A stretch of DNA of 64,000 nt from Lachnospiraceae bacterium (GTDB taxonomy: Bacteria; Bacillota; Clostridia; Lachnospirales; Lachnospiraceae): the NCBI GenBank assembly GCA_017525525.1, contig JAFXSQ010000036.1, positions 31,223 to 95,222 on the forward strand, given 5' to 3'. Within the stretch, counting starts at the first letter, position 1, and each line of letters starts with the position of its first letter. Positions 1 to 8,462 of this stretch are shown here, piece by piece. A program made the translations under genes and the position numbers. A model generated the notes under the pieces. That model was not told the DNA's origin, did no database searches, and worked only from the letters and a program-made list of their open reading frames with translations.

Positions 1-212
1 TCAAAACCAAGCTTTCTTATATCCTCTTCGGTATAATCGGTATCCTCTATCACATCATGAAGAAGAGCAACGCAAACCTCAGCCTCGGTATGCATCTGCT
101 CGGCTACATGAAAAGGATGGAAGATGTAGGGGACTCCACCCTTGTCCACCTGTCCTTCGTGTGCCTTGTATGCAAATGCCATAGCCTTCTTGGTAAGCTC
201 AGTGTAAAGCAT
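1..212 (-). CDS. HD-domain protein (RelA/SpoT-type hydrolase fold), 3' part cut by window edge
   Basis: About 70 N-terminal codons are visible on the minus strand, starting at the ATG complementary to 210-212, with a ribosome site (AGGAAACC) just upstream. The reading has an AYKAHEGQ stretch, then IFHPFHVAEQ, then ALLHDVIEDTDYT. This His...HD spacing is typical of the metal-dependent HD phosphohydrolase domain at the N terminus of RelA/SpoT enzymes and of short stand-alone (p)ppGpp hydrolases. The rest lies outside the window, so full-length Rel cannot be told from a short HD protein. It is divergent from the protease gene to its right. Confidence 0.75.
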   Translation of the reverse strand, partial: MLYTELTKKAMAFAYKAHEGQVDKGGVPYIFHPFHVAEQMHTEAEVCVALLHDVIEDTDYTEEDIRKLGF

Positions 213-321
213 CGCGGTTTCCTTTCGTGACAAAAAGAATACAAGCGCTATACTACCACATTTATATACAGTCTTTCAACATTTTTTTGCTAAAACTATA
301 AAGTATAAAGAATAAAACGCC

Positions 322-351
322 TTGTTTTGTGAATGTATTATATGGTAAAAT
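322..351 (+). promoter_or_regulatory. Probable sigma-A promoter for the C39 protease gene
   Basis: TTGTTT at 322-327 and TAAAAT at 346-351 are 18 bp apart. Transcription would start near 358, downstream of the in-frame ATG at 329, which supports the GTG start at 410. Confidence 0.4.
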
Positions 352-409
352 ACTGATAGTTGCGTGGGTTTCGGACATAATTTCATATTATACAACAGGA
401 GGTATTAGG

Positions 410-2032
410 GTGAAGCTGAAGAAATTAAAGAGGTTTACGGCGCTGCTGGTTGCACTGGCTTTTATTGCGGGCGCGGTCTTCGGGTTTGATATTGATGCTC
501 TGGCTGCGGGGGACGGGAATATAACAATAACGGTGCATCAGCAGACCTACGGTAATCTGACCGGCATCAAGAGCGGAGGGACTGCGGGCAAGGTCAGGAC
601 AGGCAAGAGGATAGAGGGCTTCTCGGTAAAGAAGGCGAGCGGCATGCCTGCGGGTTCGATAGTTTACCGGTCTTACGTGCAGAATAAGGGCTGGATGCCC
701 TGGGTTCGTGACGGTCAGTACTCGGGAACCAAGGGGCAGGCTTTAAGGCTTGAGGCTTTTCAGGTAAAGCTTACAGGCAATCTTGCCAAGGCATATGATG
801 TGTATTACAGGGCGTATGTTACGGGGCTTGGCTGGCTTGCGTGGACAAAAAACTCCGGCACGGTCGGAACCAAGCAGTGCGGACTTTCCATAGAAGGCTT
901 TCAGTTGAGGCTTGTGAGAAAGGCTGCGAAGAAGCCGGTGGAGAACGGCAGAGCATTTATTCAGTCTTCTGACATGAATGCGGTTGCCTACAATGCGATA
1001 TCCATATCCGGCGATGAGCTTGCCGATGCAAGGAACGGCGCGGTGCTCGGAGACCTCGGGCATGAGAGAGGCTTTGACAGGATAAGGCTCAGGCTTTCGC
1101 ATAATGAAGGCAAGTTCGACGGAGGGATAAACTATCAGGTTTACCGTCGAGGTAAGGGATGGACCTGGATAATAGGCGAGAATACATATTCCGATCTCGG
1201 AGACGCGAGCGGAGATAATCACATAGAAGCAGTCAGGATATGGCTTACGGGTGAAGCGGACAAGTACTGTGACGTGTACTACAGGGTGCACATAAAGAAC
1301 GGTACCTGGCTCGGCTGGGCCAAGAATACCGAGATGACCGGCTGGACAAACGGCTGGAAATATATTGACGGGCTTCAGGTTCAGATCAAGCTTAAGAGCA
1401 AGCCGGCTCCGGAGAACGATGGCATGCAGGAGGTATTTATAGAGGACGGGCTTAAGCGTTCCAACAGCCTGGCGTCGGGTATGACTCACATGTACCAGAA
1501 ACCGGAGCTTCGATCGGGATGTGAGACAGTTGCGCTGACCATGGCTCTCAATTACTGGGGCTTTGGGCTTTCCAAGACTACCATAGCGGACAATTATCTT
1601 GTATACAGCAGCAGCTATGTGACGGGCTTCCAGGGCTCGCCTTACGGCTATCCGGGCGGAGGTATATATACCCCGGGACTTCAGAGAACAGCCAATAACT
1701 TCCTTATAGAAAGAGGAAGCAACTTAAGAGCCTATGACTACACGGGCACAGACTTAGGTGACTTGTATCAGTTTGTATCCGCAGGATATCCCGTGCTGGT
1801 ATGGCACACCTGCGAATGGGAGTGGCCGAAGTATGACGGCTACACTACCTATTATAACGGCAGGGCGTACCAGTGGGTTACCAATGAGCACTGCCTCGTG
1901 CTGACCGGCTATGACCTGGACGCCAACACGGTGACCGTATATGACTCGATAGACGGTATCCTGACTCATGACAGGGATTATTTCGAGGATGTGTACGACA
2001 ATGTATTTAAGCAGGCCATGGTCATTATGTAG
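410..2032 (+). CDS. Secreted C39-like cysteine protease with ChW repeats
   Basis: Predicted secreted cell-surface protein of 540 aa. I chose the GTG at 410 because AGGAGGT lies at 397-403; the longer in-frame ATG at 329 falls in the promoter. A Lys-rich N terminus and hydrophobic core ending in DALAA form a signal peptide. About four repeats with paired Trp follow (e.g. KGWMPWVRDG, LGWLAWTKNSG, GTWLGWAKNTE), which fit the clostridial hydrophobic (ChW) wall-associated repeat. The C-terminal domain resembles Peptidase_C39_2: Cys371 in SGCETVAL, His494 in NEHCLVLTGYD and Asp512 in VYDS form the expected Cys-His-Asp triad. It could process surface peptides or dietary protein; the substrate is unknown. 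It stands alone, followed by the promoter of locus A. Confidence 0.8.
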   Translation: MKLKKLKRFTALLVALAFIAGAVFGFDIDALAAGDGNITITVHQQTYGNLTGIKSGGTAGKVRTGKRIEGFSVKKASGMPAGSIVYRSYVQNKGWMPWVRDGQYSGTKGQALRLEAFQVKLTGNLAKAYDVYYRAYVTGLGWLAWTKNSGTVGTKQCGLSIEGFQLRLVRKAAKKPVENGRAFIQSSDMNAVAYNAISISGDELADARNGAVLGDLGHERGFDRIRLRLSHNEGKFDGGINYQVYRRGKGWTWIIGENTYSDLGDASGDNHIEAVRIWLTGEADKYCDVYYRVHIKNGTWLGWAKNTEMTGWTNGWKYIDGLQVQIKLKSKPAPENDGMQEVFIEDGLKRSNSLASGMTHMYQKPELRSGCETVALTMALNYWGFGLSKTTIADNYLVYSSSYVTGFQGSPYGYPGGGIYTPGLQRTANNFLIERGSNLRAYDYTGTDLGDLYQFVSAGYPVLVWHTCEWEWPKYDGYTTYYNGRAYQWVTNEHCLVLTGYDLDANTVTVYDSIDGILTHDRDYFEDVYDNVFKQAMVIM

Positions 2033-2071
2033 TATTGCGTATTATATAGTAAAACCTGTCACCGTGTCCCC

Positions 2072-2100
2072 TTGTGTTTAGGGCGTAAAAATAGTATAAT
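2072..2100 (+). promoter_or_regulatory. Promoter of locus A
   Basis: TTGTGT at 2072-2077 and a perfect TATAAT at 2095-2100 are separated by 17 bp, about 50 bp before the first locus A gene. Just upstream (about 2061-2071) is ACCGTGTCCCC, which recurs in the palindrome at the right side of the locus (9479-9503). Confidence 0.6.
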
Positions 2101-2150
2101 AAAGTGATTTTTTGCATCGATTTTTTTAGCAGTGTGAGGTGATAAATTTC

Positions 2151-2924
2151 ATGGATCAGGAAAAACGAATCAACGAATTGACGGAAGAAGTAGAAAGCCT
2201 AAAACGCCAGCTGGCCATCACGGCATCCCTAAAATATCACCTGATGCCGGATGCCTACCCTTTTTTTTCGGATATTTCGGAAATCGATATATATGCCGAT
2301 CAGATCAGCCTGGCTAAGGTGGGCGGAGATTTCTTCGATTTCTTTCGTATCGACCATGATCATATCGGTATTGTGGTGGCGGATATTTTTGACGGCGGGG
2401 ATGCGGCAGCCCTCTATATGATCGCCTTTAAACTTTATCTGATGGCTGAGCTTTCCACGGGCTTTACGCCTGCGGAGCTCATCGAGGCGGTCAACAACCG
2501 ACTGGCGGCGTCCAATGAAAGCAATTTATGCCTTTCGGCTTGGTTCGGTGTATACGAGCTTTCTACAGGAACCATCACGGCGGTGAATGCGGGACATGAG
2601 TCTCCGATTCTTGCTACATCAAAGGGGATACATGATTGCGAAAATGAAGAGGTCTCGTATCTGATGGCGGTGATCGAGAATATAACCTACGAAAGCTATG
2701 AGATCCGCATGGAACCCGGGGATACGCTGTTGCTTTACACCGACGGCGCGATCAAAGCCGGATTCACAAGAGAAAAAATGGGAGAGGTGCTCCTGCAAAA
2801 TCCCGACCAAAACGCAGAGGAGCTTGTGGGCGCTTTGCAGGATGCCATGATGGAAACGATCGGAGACGACAGATTGACGGACGACGCGACATTTTTGTGC
2901 TTTCGCAAGGAGGTGACAGCATGA
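2151..2924 (+). CDS. PP2C/SpoIIE-type (RsbU-like) serine phosphatase, no sensor domain
   Basis: A 257-aa soluble phosphatase expected to dephosphorylate a STAS-domain anti-sigma-factor antagonist. The ATG at 2151 was chosen because GAGGTGAT (2135-2142) sits 8 bp upstream and overlaps the alternative GTG at 2139. A short N-terminal coiled coil (about 1-25) leads into the PPM domain. Metal-binding aspartates are visible in VGGDFFDFF (about Asp60), VVADIFDGGD (about Asp78) and the terminal DDATFLCF. NAGHESP and LLLYTDGA are also typical. The usual VSGKG after the second Asp is changed to IFDGG. It lacks a sensory or membrane module, unlike the second phosphatase at 4564. First gene of locus A; its stop overlaps the next start. 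Confidence 0.85.
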   Translation: MDQEKRINELTEEVESLKRQLAITASLKYHLMPDAYPFFSDISEIDIYADQISLAKVGGDFFDFFRIDHDHIGIVVADIFDGGDAAALYMIAFKLYLMAELSTGFTPAELIEAVNNRLAASNESNLCLSAWFGVYELSTGTITAVNAGHESPILATSKGIHDCENEEVSYLMAVIENITYESYEIRMEPGDTLLLYTDGAIKAGFTREKMGEVLLQNPDQNAEELVGALQDAMMETIGDDRLTDDATFLCFRKEVTA

Positions 2925-3817
2925 GCTTTTTAAAATCGGTGTCTTCAAACGGTGAAATCTGTCTTTTTGATCATAACGGCAATTCAGTATGGCTTTCCGT
3001 AAACGACGAGGATGCAAGGCTGCTTGACTTTTCAATCCCGCCCGAGCATCGTGAAGAAGGTACGTATGCAGCGCTTATCTCGGTGGCGGAATCGGAGGCC
3101 TTTATAAACGGAAAGACAAGGATGATCTGTGATTTCCCGGACAGTGAAAAAGGATTACGCACTGCGCTCTCCGATGCGGAATATGCCATGGAAGAGTCTG
3201 ACAAAGTGATCTTCGTAAAAACAAGAGATCTGCTTTCCTCCGCCGGAGTGGAAAAGTCACTGCGCATGAAATTCCCGCAGGTCGAGGCGGTCAGTTTTTC
3301 GGATCTCGTCTCTTTTCAGCGGGAAGAGGTTGCCATGTTTCTGAACAAAGCCCGCTTCAGCGCGGATAAGGAAAGACTGAAAACAATCGACCCGGATATC
3401 AGCGCGGTTGCCTACGACGACAACTACGAAGCCCGTGCGATTTTGCTTGCTTCAAAAGAAGAGGACGAGATCCTCGTGGAGCTTTTGCTCGGTTTCTCGG
3501 CAAAGAAACCGCAGTATATCCTGGCGGTCTGTCAGAAATTTGCCGAGAGTTTGATTGAACAAAAACTGCAGGATCAATACCCGCGGATTTCCATGCTCAC
3601 ATTAAATGCAAATGTGGTTCCGCTACTGAAACGTTTGTTGGATAAGCAGTGCGTGCTGGAAACCGAAGCGCAGATTCTGCACGCCGAGAAAAAACTGACC
3701 GGAGGAGACTCCGCACCGGAGGAAACATCGGAGGCTGTGAAAGAAACGCATCCCTTGTCTCCGTATCAGAAAAATATAACAGAAAAATACATCTGGGCAT
3801 CAAAAAGGAAGGGGTAA
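2921..3817 (+). CDS. Degenerate tandem GNAT-like protein (unknown function)
   Basis: 298 aa; the ATG at 2921 overlaps the upstream stop (ATGA) and follows AAGGAGGTGAC. No named family is certain. Residues about 35-60 contain PPEHREEGTYAAL, which looks like GNAT motif A (acetyl-CoA pyrophosphate loop) with the R/Q-x-x-G-x-G/A core degraded. A second half starts near residue 160 with AVAYDDNYEARAIL followed by EDEILVELLLGFS, a strand pattern also seen in the proteins at 8463 and 36064 (e.g. MLIEQTAEDLLTVSYLY). I infer a tandem GNAT fold that may bind, not acetylate. The C-terminal about 50 residues look disordered. It lies between a phosphatase and its likely STAS substrate, so it is probably part of the same signalling unit. 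Confidence 0.55.
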   Translation: MSFLKSVSSNGEICLFDHNGNSVWLSVNDEDARLLDFSIPPEHREEGTYAALISVAESEAFINGKTRMICDFPDSEKGLRTALSDAEYAMEESDKVIFVKTRDLLSSAGVEKSLRMKFPQVEAVSFSDLVSFQREEVAMFLNKARFSADKERLKTIDPDISAVAYDDNYEARAILLASKEEDEILVELLLGFSAKKPQYILAVCQKFAESLIEQKLQDQYPRISMLTLNANVVPLLKRLLDKQCVLETEAQILHAEKKLTGGDSAPEETSEAVKETHPLSPYQKNITEKYIWASKRKG

Positions 3818-3820
3818 CAC

Positions 3821-4129
3821 ATGAAGGATTTGGAAACAAAGATTATTGAAAACGGAACGGAAGCCGAAATCGTAATGAACGGGAGATTGGACACTTCAAC
3901 CGCAAAGGATGCCAGGACATTGTTCGAGGATGTTGCCGGTCGCTTTGACAAGGTGACGCTGAACATGGAAGGGCTTACCTATTGCTCGAGTGCGGGAATC
4001 CGCTCCATTCGTCATATCTATAAGCTGATTAAGGAAAAGAAAGGAAAACTCGAAACAATTAATGTGTCTGATTCGGTGATGCAGATTTTTGAGATTACGG
4101 GAGTTACCGCCATTCTTTCCGTTGGCTAG
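3821..4129 (+). CDS. STAS-domain anti-anti-sigma factor (SpoIIAA/RsbV-like)
   Basis: A 102-aa single STAS domain. In partner switching the unphosphorylated form binds the anti-sigma kinase and releases its target; phosphorylation on a conserved Ser blocks binding. The motif YCSSAGIRSI places the probable phospho-acceptor at Ser57, by alignment with Ser58 of SpoIIAA. MNGRLDTSTA and FEITGVTAI are also typical. It starts 3 bp after the preceding stop. Neighbours are two phosphatases that could dephosphorylate it and a kinase (4181) that could phosphorylate it. No sigma factor gene is nearby, so the output is not evident. Confidence 0.88.
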   Translation: MKDLETKIIENGTEAEIVMNGRLDTSTAKDARTLFEDVAGRFDKVTLNMEGLTYCSSAGIRSIRHIYKLIKEKKGKLETINVSDSVMQIFEITGVTAILSVG

Positions 4130-4180
4130 GAAGCGATAGGTTACGAAGTAATCGAGTCATTTTTACGAGGAGGAATAGGC

Positions 4181-4588
4181 ATGAACAGTATGACTGTTAC
4201 CGCAGAAGAAGACAAATTGGATGAAGTGATCGATTTTGTCATGGACGAGCTTTCCGAATATGAGTTGGATGAAGATATTCAAATGCAACTTGAACTTGCC
4301 ATAGAGGAGATATTCGTGAATATTGTAAGCTATGCATATAATCCGAATGTGGGAGATGCGGAGGTGCATGTAGAGGTTAAGGAGAATCCGCTTTCGGTAG
4401 AGATCGGTTTTCTTGATTCCGGCGTGCCTTTTAACCCCCTTGAACAGGATGCGGATACCTCGAAGGAAGCGCTTGAAGACCATGAAGGCGGGTTGGGTAT
4501 TCACATGGTAAAAAAGCTAATGGATTCCGTGGCCTATACCTATGAAGACGGAAAGAATATATTATGGATAAAGAAAAGAATGGAATAA
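4181..4588 (+). CDS. RsbW/SpoIIAB-like serine kinase anti-sigma factor
   Basis: A 135-aa GHKL ATPase (HATPase_c) that would phosphorylate the STAS protein and sequester a partner protein. It shows the N box with Asn47 (LAIEEIFVNIVSYAY), the G1 box FLDSGVPFNP (Asp79) and the G2 box EGGLGIHMVKKLMD. The length fits RsbW-type kinases. AGGAGG lies 8 bp before the ATG. The 3' end overlaps the next gene by 25 bp, indicating translational coupling. Its sequestered target could be a sigma factor encoded elsewhere or one of the unusual locus A proteins. Confidence 0.87.
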   Translation: MNSMTVTAEEDKLDEVIDFVMDELSEYELDEDIQMQLELAIEEIFVNIVSYAYNPNVGDAEVHVEVKENPLSVEIGFLDSGVPFNPLEQDADTSKEALEDHEGGLGIHMVKKLMDSVAYTYEDGKNILWIKKRME

Positions 4589-6027
4589 GTGAAAATGTCT
4601 TATGGGAAAACGAAGTTACGGCAAACAGAGTTCTTACAATCATCCTGTTTCTTACGATCCTTTTAGTCGGAATTCTTTGGGCTATGCTCGAACTCGGCAT
4701 ATTCTATGTTGAGAAGACGGATTACAGGATCGTAAATGTTTTTAACGTTGCCCTATTGATCATCACAGGAATTATTTCCGTGCGCAACAAGTACGAAAAG
4801 CGATGGATCAAATATGCGTTGATATCTGTGCTGATCTATGTATATGCTACTAACTTTGCTATTTTTACTTACAATGCCGTACTGCTGATGGCAATTCCGA
4901 CGGTCATTTCGTGCCGTTATTATTCAAAAAAGCTAACGATCATCGTTGCCTGTGTTACCGTGGGACTGTTCCTGATTGCTACGGTTTACGGTTCGGTAAA
5001 CGGTGTATTGGATCTGAACTATCTGGAACTTTCAAAGGGGACAGTAATCGATTTCGGGGAGAATACCTGGTTAAGTGACGCCTTGGAGGGAGTATCCTAT
5101 GACAGGGAGCTTATGGTGAAAAACTCTCTGGGTTACGGTTACTTTATCCGATTCTTATGGTTTCTTATTATCATGGTAGTCTGTGCACGTATTTCCAATC
5201 AGGGAAGAAAGTTGATTCTGCGGCAGCAGGAGCTTTCGGATCATAAGGCACGCGTGAGCGCGGAACTCGATGTTGCAACCAACATTCAAGCAAGCATGTT
5301 GCCGAACCGTTTTCCGGCGTTTCCCGACAGGAAAGAGTTGGATATCTATGCTACCATGGAGCCGGCAAGGGAGGTCGGTGGCGATTTTTATGATTTTTAT
5401 TTGCTTGATCCGGACCATCTTGCACTGGTCGTAGCGGACGTATCAGGGAAGGGCGTTCCCGCAGCATTCTTTATGATGCAGGCAAAAACGATGATCAAAA
5501 TCAGTATTCAAAATGACCCGGATCCGGCGGCCACATTGTACGCGGTCAATACTATGTTATGTGATAACAATGATGAAGATATGTTTGTTACCGCATGGCT
5601 CGGTATTTTGGAGCTTTCTACGGGTAGGCTTACTTATTCGGATGCAGGGCATGAGAAACTGATCATACGCAAAAAAGGGGAATGGGAAATGCTTCCGAAA
5701 AAAGGAAAGAGTGCTCCCCTTGCCATGTTTGATGAGGAGGATATGGAAGATATGCCGGAGCTGGCATTTCTAAATAACACCGTATATTTAAACCCGCAGG
5801 ATATTATACTGCAGTATACGGACGGCGTGACGGAGGCTCAGACTGTGGATGAGGAAATGTTTGGTGAGGAGAGGCTTTTGGAGGCAGTTTCGGGACTTGA
5901 TACGGATGATCCGCGAGAAATTCTTTCCTGTGTACGTGCAAGGATGAACGAGTTTGTGAAAGATGCACCGCAATTTGACGATATTACAATGCTTTCGGTT
6001 GTATATAAAGGCTTATTTTTGAATTAA
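4564..6027 (+). CDS. Membrane PP2C phosphatase (RsbU/SpoIIE family) with multi-TM sensor
   Basis: A 487-aa signal-responsive phosphatase. Residues about 23-210 hold five or six hydrophobic segments with an extracytoplasmic loop near 143-190. A short coiled coil (about 212-240) then joins the phosphatase domain, with SMLPNRFP marking its start. Catalytic metal ligands are in VGGDFYDFY (Asp274) and VVADVSGKG (Asp292), both canonical, plus LQYTDGVTEA and FDDITMLSV. It overlaps the kinase gene by 25 bp. With the sensorless phosphatase at 2151 it gives the module two inputs, one membrane and one cytoplasmic, onto a single STAS protein (inference). The ligand is unknown. Confidence 0.88.
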   Translation: MDKEKNGISENVLWENEVTANRVLTIILFLTILLVGILWAMLELGIFYVEKTDYRIVNVFNVALLIITGIISVRNKYEKRWIKYALISVLIYVYATNFAIFTYNAVLLMAIPTVISCRYYSKKLTIIVACVTVGLFLIATVYGSVNGVLDLNYLELSKGTVIDFGENTWLSDALEGVSYDRELMVKNSLGYGYFIRFLWFLIIMVVCARISNQGRKLILRQQELSDHKARVSAELDVATNIQASMLPNRFPAFPDRKELDIYATMEPAREVGGDFYDFYLLDPDHLALVVADVSGKGVPAAFFMMQAKTMIKISIQNDPDPAATLYAVNTMLCDNNDEDMFVTAWLGILELSTGRLTYSDAGHEKLIIRKKGEWEMLPKKGKSAPLAMFDEEDMEDMPELAFLNNTVYLNPQDIILQYTDGVTEAQTVDEEMFGEERLLEAVSGLDTDDPREILSCVRARMNEFVKDAPQFDDITMLSVVYKGLFLN

Positions 6028-6039
6028 AGGAGGATGTGT

Positions 6040-8448
6040 ATGGGACAATTTGAAGAGTACCTTGAAAAGAAAAGACAACAGCAGGAGTCGGTGGAAGGGA
6101 CCATGGTGGATCTTGAACGCGATCTGGTCGAAAACCAAAAACTTCTGGGACTTGGAATGAATCCGGAAATAGAGGAGGATTCGGCCAACTTTGTAGAGGA
6201 AAACCTTCGTATGCGGAATGCGAAGAGCACCTTTGCCGAGCGTACCGATTATTATTTTAAAAATTCGGAATATATGGATGCGAAGACCGAACGATATCTC
6301 GGTTTGGCAGACGGAAAAGAACTGGATGCGTATGCCGAGAAGCATACAAATCGAAGTGCAAAAAAAAGGAAGGAAAATGCCCAAAAGGCTGCAATAAGCT
6401 TTGACAAGGCAAGAAGACTGGAAGAAAAGGCAAGAAGTCGAGAAGAAAACCCGGACGCGGCACCGCAGAAGCCCCTTGAGGTTTATCGCGAAAGGGAGGA
6501 GATCATGCGCGCCCGCATGGAAGGTATGATCAGCGCCGCGAAGGTAAAAAGTACAAGCGCGTCAAATGAGGAGTACCGTATCGCCAAGGCAAAGCTTTCC
6601 TGCCTTACCCTTCTGCTGGATCAGGCGGGGAACCTCCGTGAAAGAGAATCCAAGGATTTTGACAAGATCGAAAGAAATCTGAAAAAAGAAATCCTGGATG
6701 CGAGAAAGACCCTGAAAAAGTATGCATCCGATGCGGACGCCAAGTGGAAGGAATCTCTGGGGGCAAACGATACCGAAAAGCTTGACAAGATGGTAAAGGA
6801 TTCCGGAAATCCCTATGCCAAAAGGGAGCACGCGGAATTATCCCTGTTGATGAAAAGCATGGCTGTCGAGTATATGAGACCGGAGTATAAGGAGGCACAG
6901 AAATACGGAGAAGAGGTGTTTGGCAAAACCGTAGACTCCAGACGGGATCCTCTGGTTGCCGTCACTTATACGATCCGAAGGGACAAGAACGGGAAGCCCA
7001 TCAACCGCGAGGAATTAAAGAAGGAGCAATGGAACAACAATTGGCTGGAGGCTTGTAAGAATCCGAAGATGAAGTATGAGCGGCAGCGCATGATCATAGA
7101 GGCCTATCAAAGAATGACGCGCGTTGAGCTTCCCACACCGCAGGATCTGAAAAAACATGGCGCCCTCTATTATTTGAAAAAAAATCCGGTAGAGATTTGG
7201 GACCTTTACAAGATGACCCTGCGTATCGATAACCTGGCAGACTATGAGCCCATTTGCAGGGAGTACTGCTTAAATGACAAGCAGTTTAAATCACGCATGG
7301 AAACCGTTATGTATTTTACGCAAGTTTTAGACTTCGAGCTGAAGGAAAACTACAATCTGTATGAAAGCAAAAATTTTGAAATCTATCCGGGAGATCAGCA
7401 TGAGGGGGAAACGGAAGAGGAAAAAGCGGAAGTCATAAGACAAAAACGAGATAATATGGAGCGTTCTTTAAAGGCCTATGAAGATACCTATGACAGGATC
7501 AAGGTGGCGGATGATTTAAGGGCCGCGGAAGATGAGGAATACAGATACAATAAAACACTTAGCTATGTAGAAATAAAGGAAAAAGCGGACAGTCTCGGAA
7601 ATAGACAGTTTAACAAGGAGTCCTATGAGAAATACAAGCAAATTAAGGAATCCAACAAAGCGCTGGAAAACCCGCAGTACAGAGCGCTGTATGCGCCGAT
7701 CCATAAAAAGCTGGGATCGGATCGGGATATTTCCCGTGTGTGCGGCGCCATGCTTCGCTCGGTAAAATTTGATCAAAACTGGATGCCTGTTTCCGAGGAA
7801 GATATGAAGGCACATGAGTGGAACATGAAGTATTTGAACAATCTTTCCACCTACACGCTGGGATTTGAGTTAGATGCGATGGACCTGCGTGAAAAAAAAG
7901 AGCTTGAAGAAGAAGGAAGGACGACGGCGGAAAACAATAAGATCATACGAAAACTGGAAGAAAAAAAGGCAAAAAGTGAAGCAATCCTAAAAGAGATGGT
8001 AATGGAGGAGTTTACGAGGTCCTTCTCCGGCGCAGGGTCCTATCCGCTGCCTACACCGGAGCAGCTGAAAAAAGAACTGTATGAACCGTTAAAAAACGGT
8101 CAGCCGCTTGACGCACCGTGCATGGAAAACGTCATGAAGAATATTTCGAAATATTCGACCATGGCACAAAAGTCACTTTGTATGGAGGGAACGACCAAGA
8201 ATCTGCCCTTTGTACAGGAGTTTGTAGACAGCCACCCGGAATTCCTTGCACTTCAAAAGGCACAGAGTACTTTTTCGATGATCGTGGATTCCTATTACAA
8301 CAGTAAATACCATGTATCACCGAATACCGGCTCGAATGTAAAGGTGGATTTAGCTATGCCGCTTGTTCCGGAAACACTAGAGTTTTTTATCACACAGTTT
8401 GAAGAAGCATATAACAAATTCCGTGAATTGACAGGCAGCGGACAGTAG
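6040..8448 (+). CDS. 802-aa charged, largely helical protein (unknown)
   Basis: I do not recognise a family. The start at 6040 is favoured because AAGGAGG ends at 6033, 6 bp before this ATG, and directly abuts the alternative ATG at 6034. The protein is very rich in Lys, Glu and Arg with long stretches of predicted helix or coiled coil (about 1-60, 100-160, 190-250, 640-680). It has no signal peptide, membrane segment or obvious catalytic motif. It begins 12 bp after the phosphatase stop and is followed by a GNAT-like gene. A protein of almost identical length (803 aa) and composition lies at 37886, again beside a GNAT-like gene. I infer a scaffold or output protein of the signalling module; similarity between the two needs a profile comparison. 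Confidence 0.6.
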   Translation: MGQFEEYLEKKRQQQESVEGTMVDLERDLVENQKLLGLGMNPEIEEDSANFVEENLRMRNAKSTFAERTDYYFKNSEYMDAKTERYLGLADGKELDAYAEKHTNRSAKKRKENAQKAAISFDKARRLEEKARSREENPDAAPQKPLEVYREREEIMRARMEGMISAAKVKSTSASNEEYRIAKAKLSCLTLLLDQAGNLRERESKDFDKIERNLKKEILDARKTLKKYASDADAKWKESLGANDTEKLDKMVKDSGNPYAKREHAELSLLMKSMAVEYMRPEYKEAQKYGEEVFGKTVDSRRDPLVAVTYTIRRDKNGKPINREELKKEQWNNNWLEACKNPKMKYERQRMIIEAYQRMTRVELPTPQDLKKHGALYYLKKNPVEIWDLYKMTLRIDNLADYEPICREYCLNDKQFKSRMETVMYFTQVLDFELKENYNLYESKNFEIYPGDQHEGETEEEKAEVIRQKRDNMERSLKAYEDTYDRIKVADDLRAAEDEEYRYNKTLSYVEIKEKADSLGNRQFNKESYEKYKQIKESNKALENPQYRALYAPIHKKLGSDRDISRVCGAMLRSVKFDQNWMPVSEEDMKAHEWNMKYLNNLSTYTLGFELDAMDLREKKELEEEGRTTAENNKIIRKLEEKKAKSEAILKEMVMEEFTRSFSGAGSYPLPTPEQLKKELYEPLKNGQPLDAPCMENVMKNISKYSTMAQKSLCMEGTTKNLPFVQEFVDSHPEFLALQKAQSTFSMIVDSYYNSKYHVSPNTGSNVKVDLAMPLVPETLEFFITQFEEAYNKFRELTGSGQ

Positions 8449-8462
8449 GAGGATAAGATCGA

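Noticed and set aside
329-409. 27-codon N-terminal extension of the C39 protease
   Set aside because: The upstream ATG is inside the likely promoter; the GTG at 410 has AGGAGGT at correct spacing and directly precedes the signal peptide.
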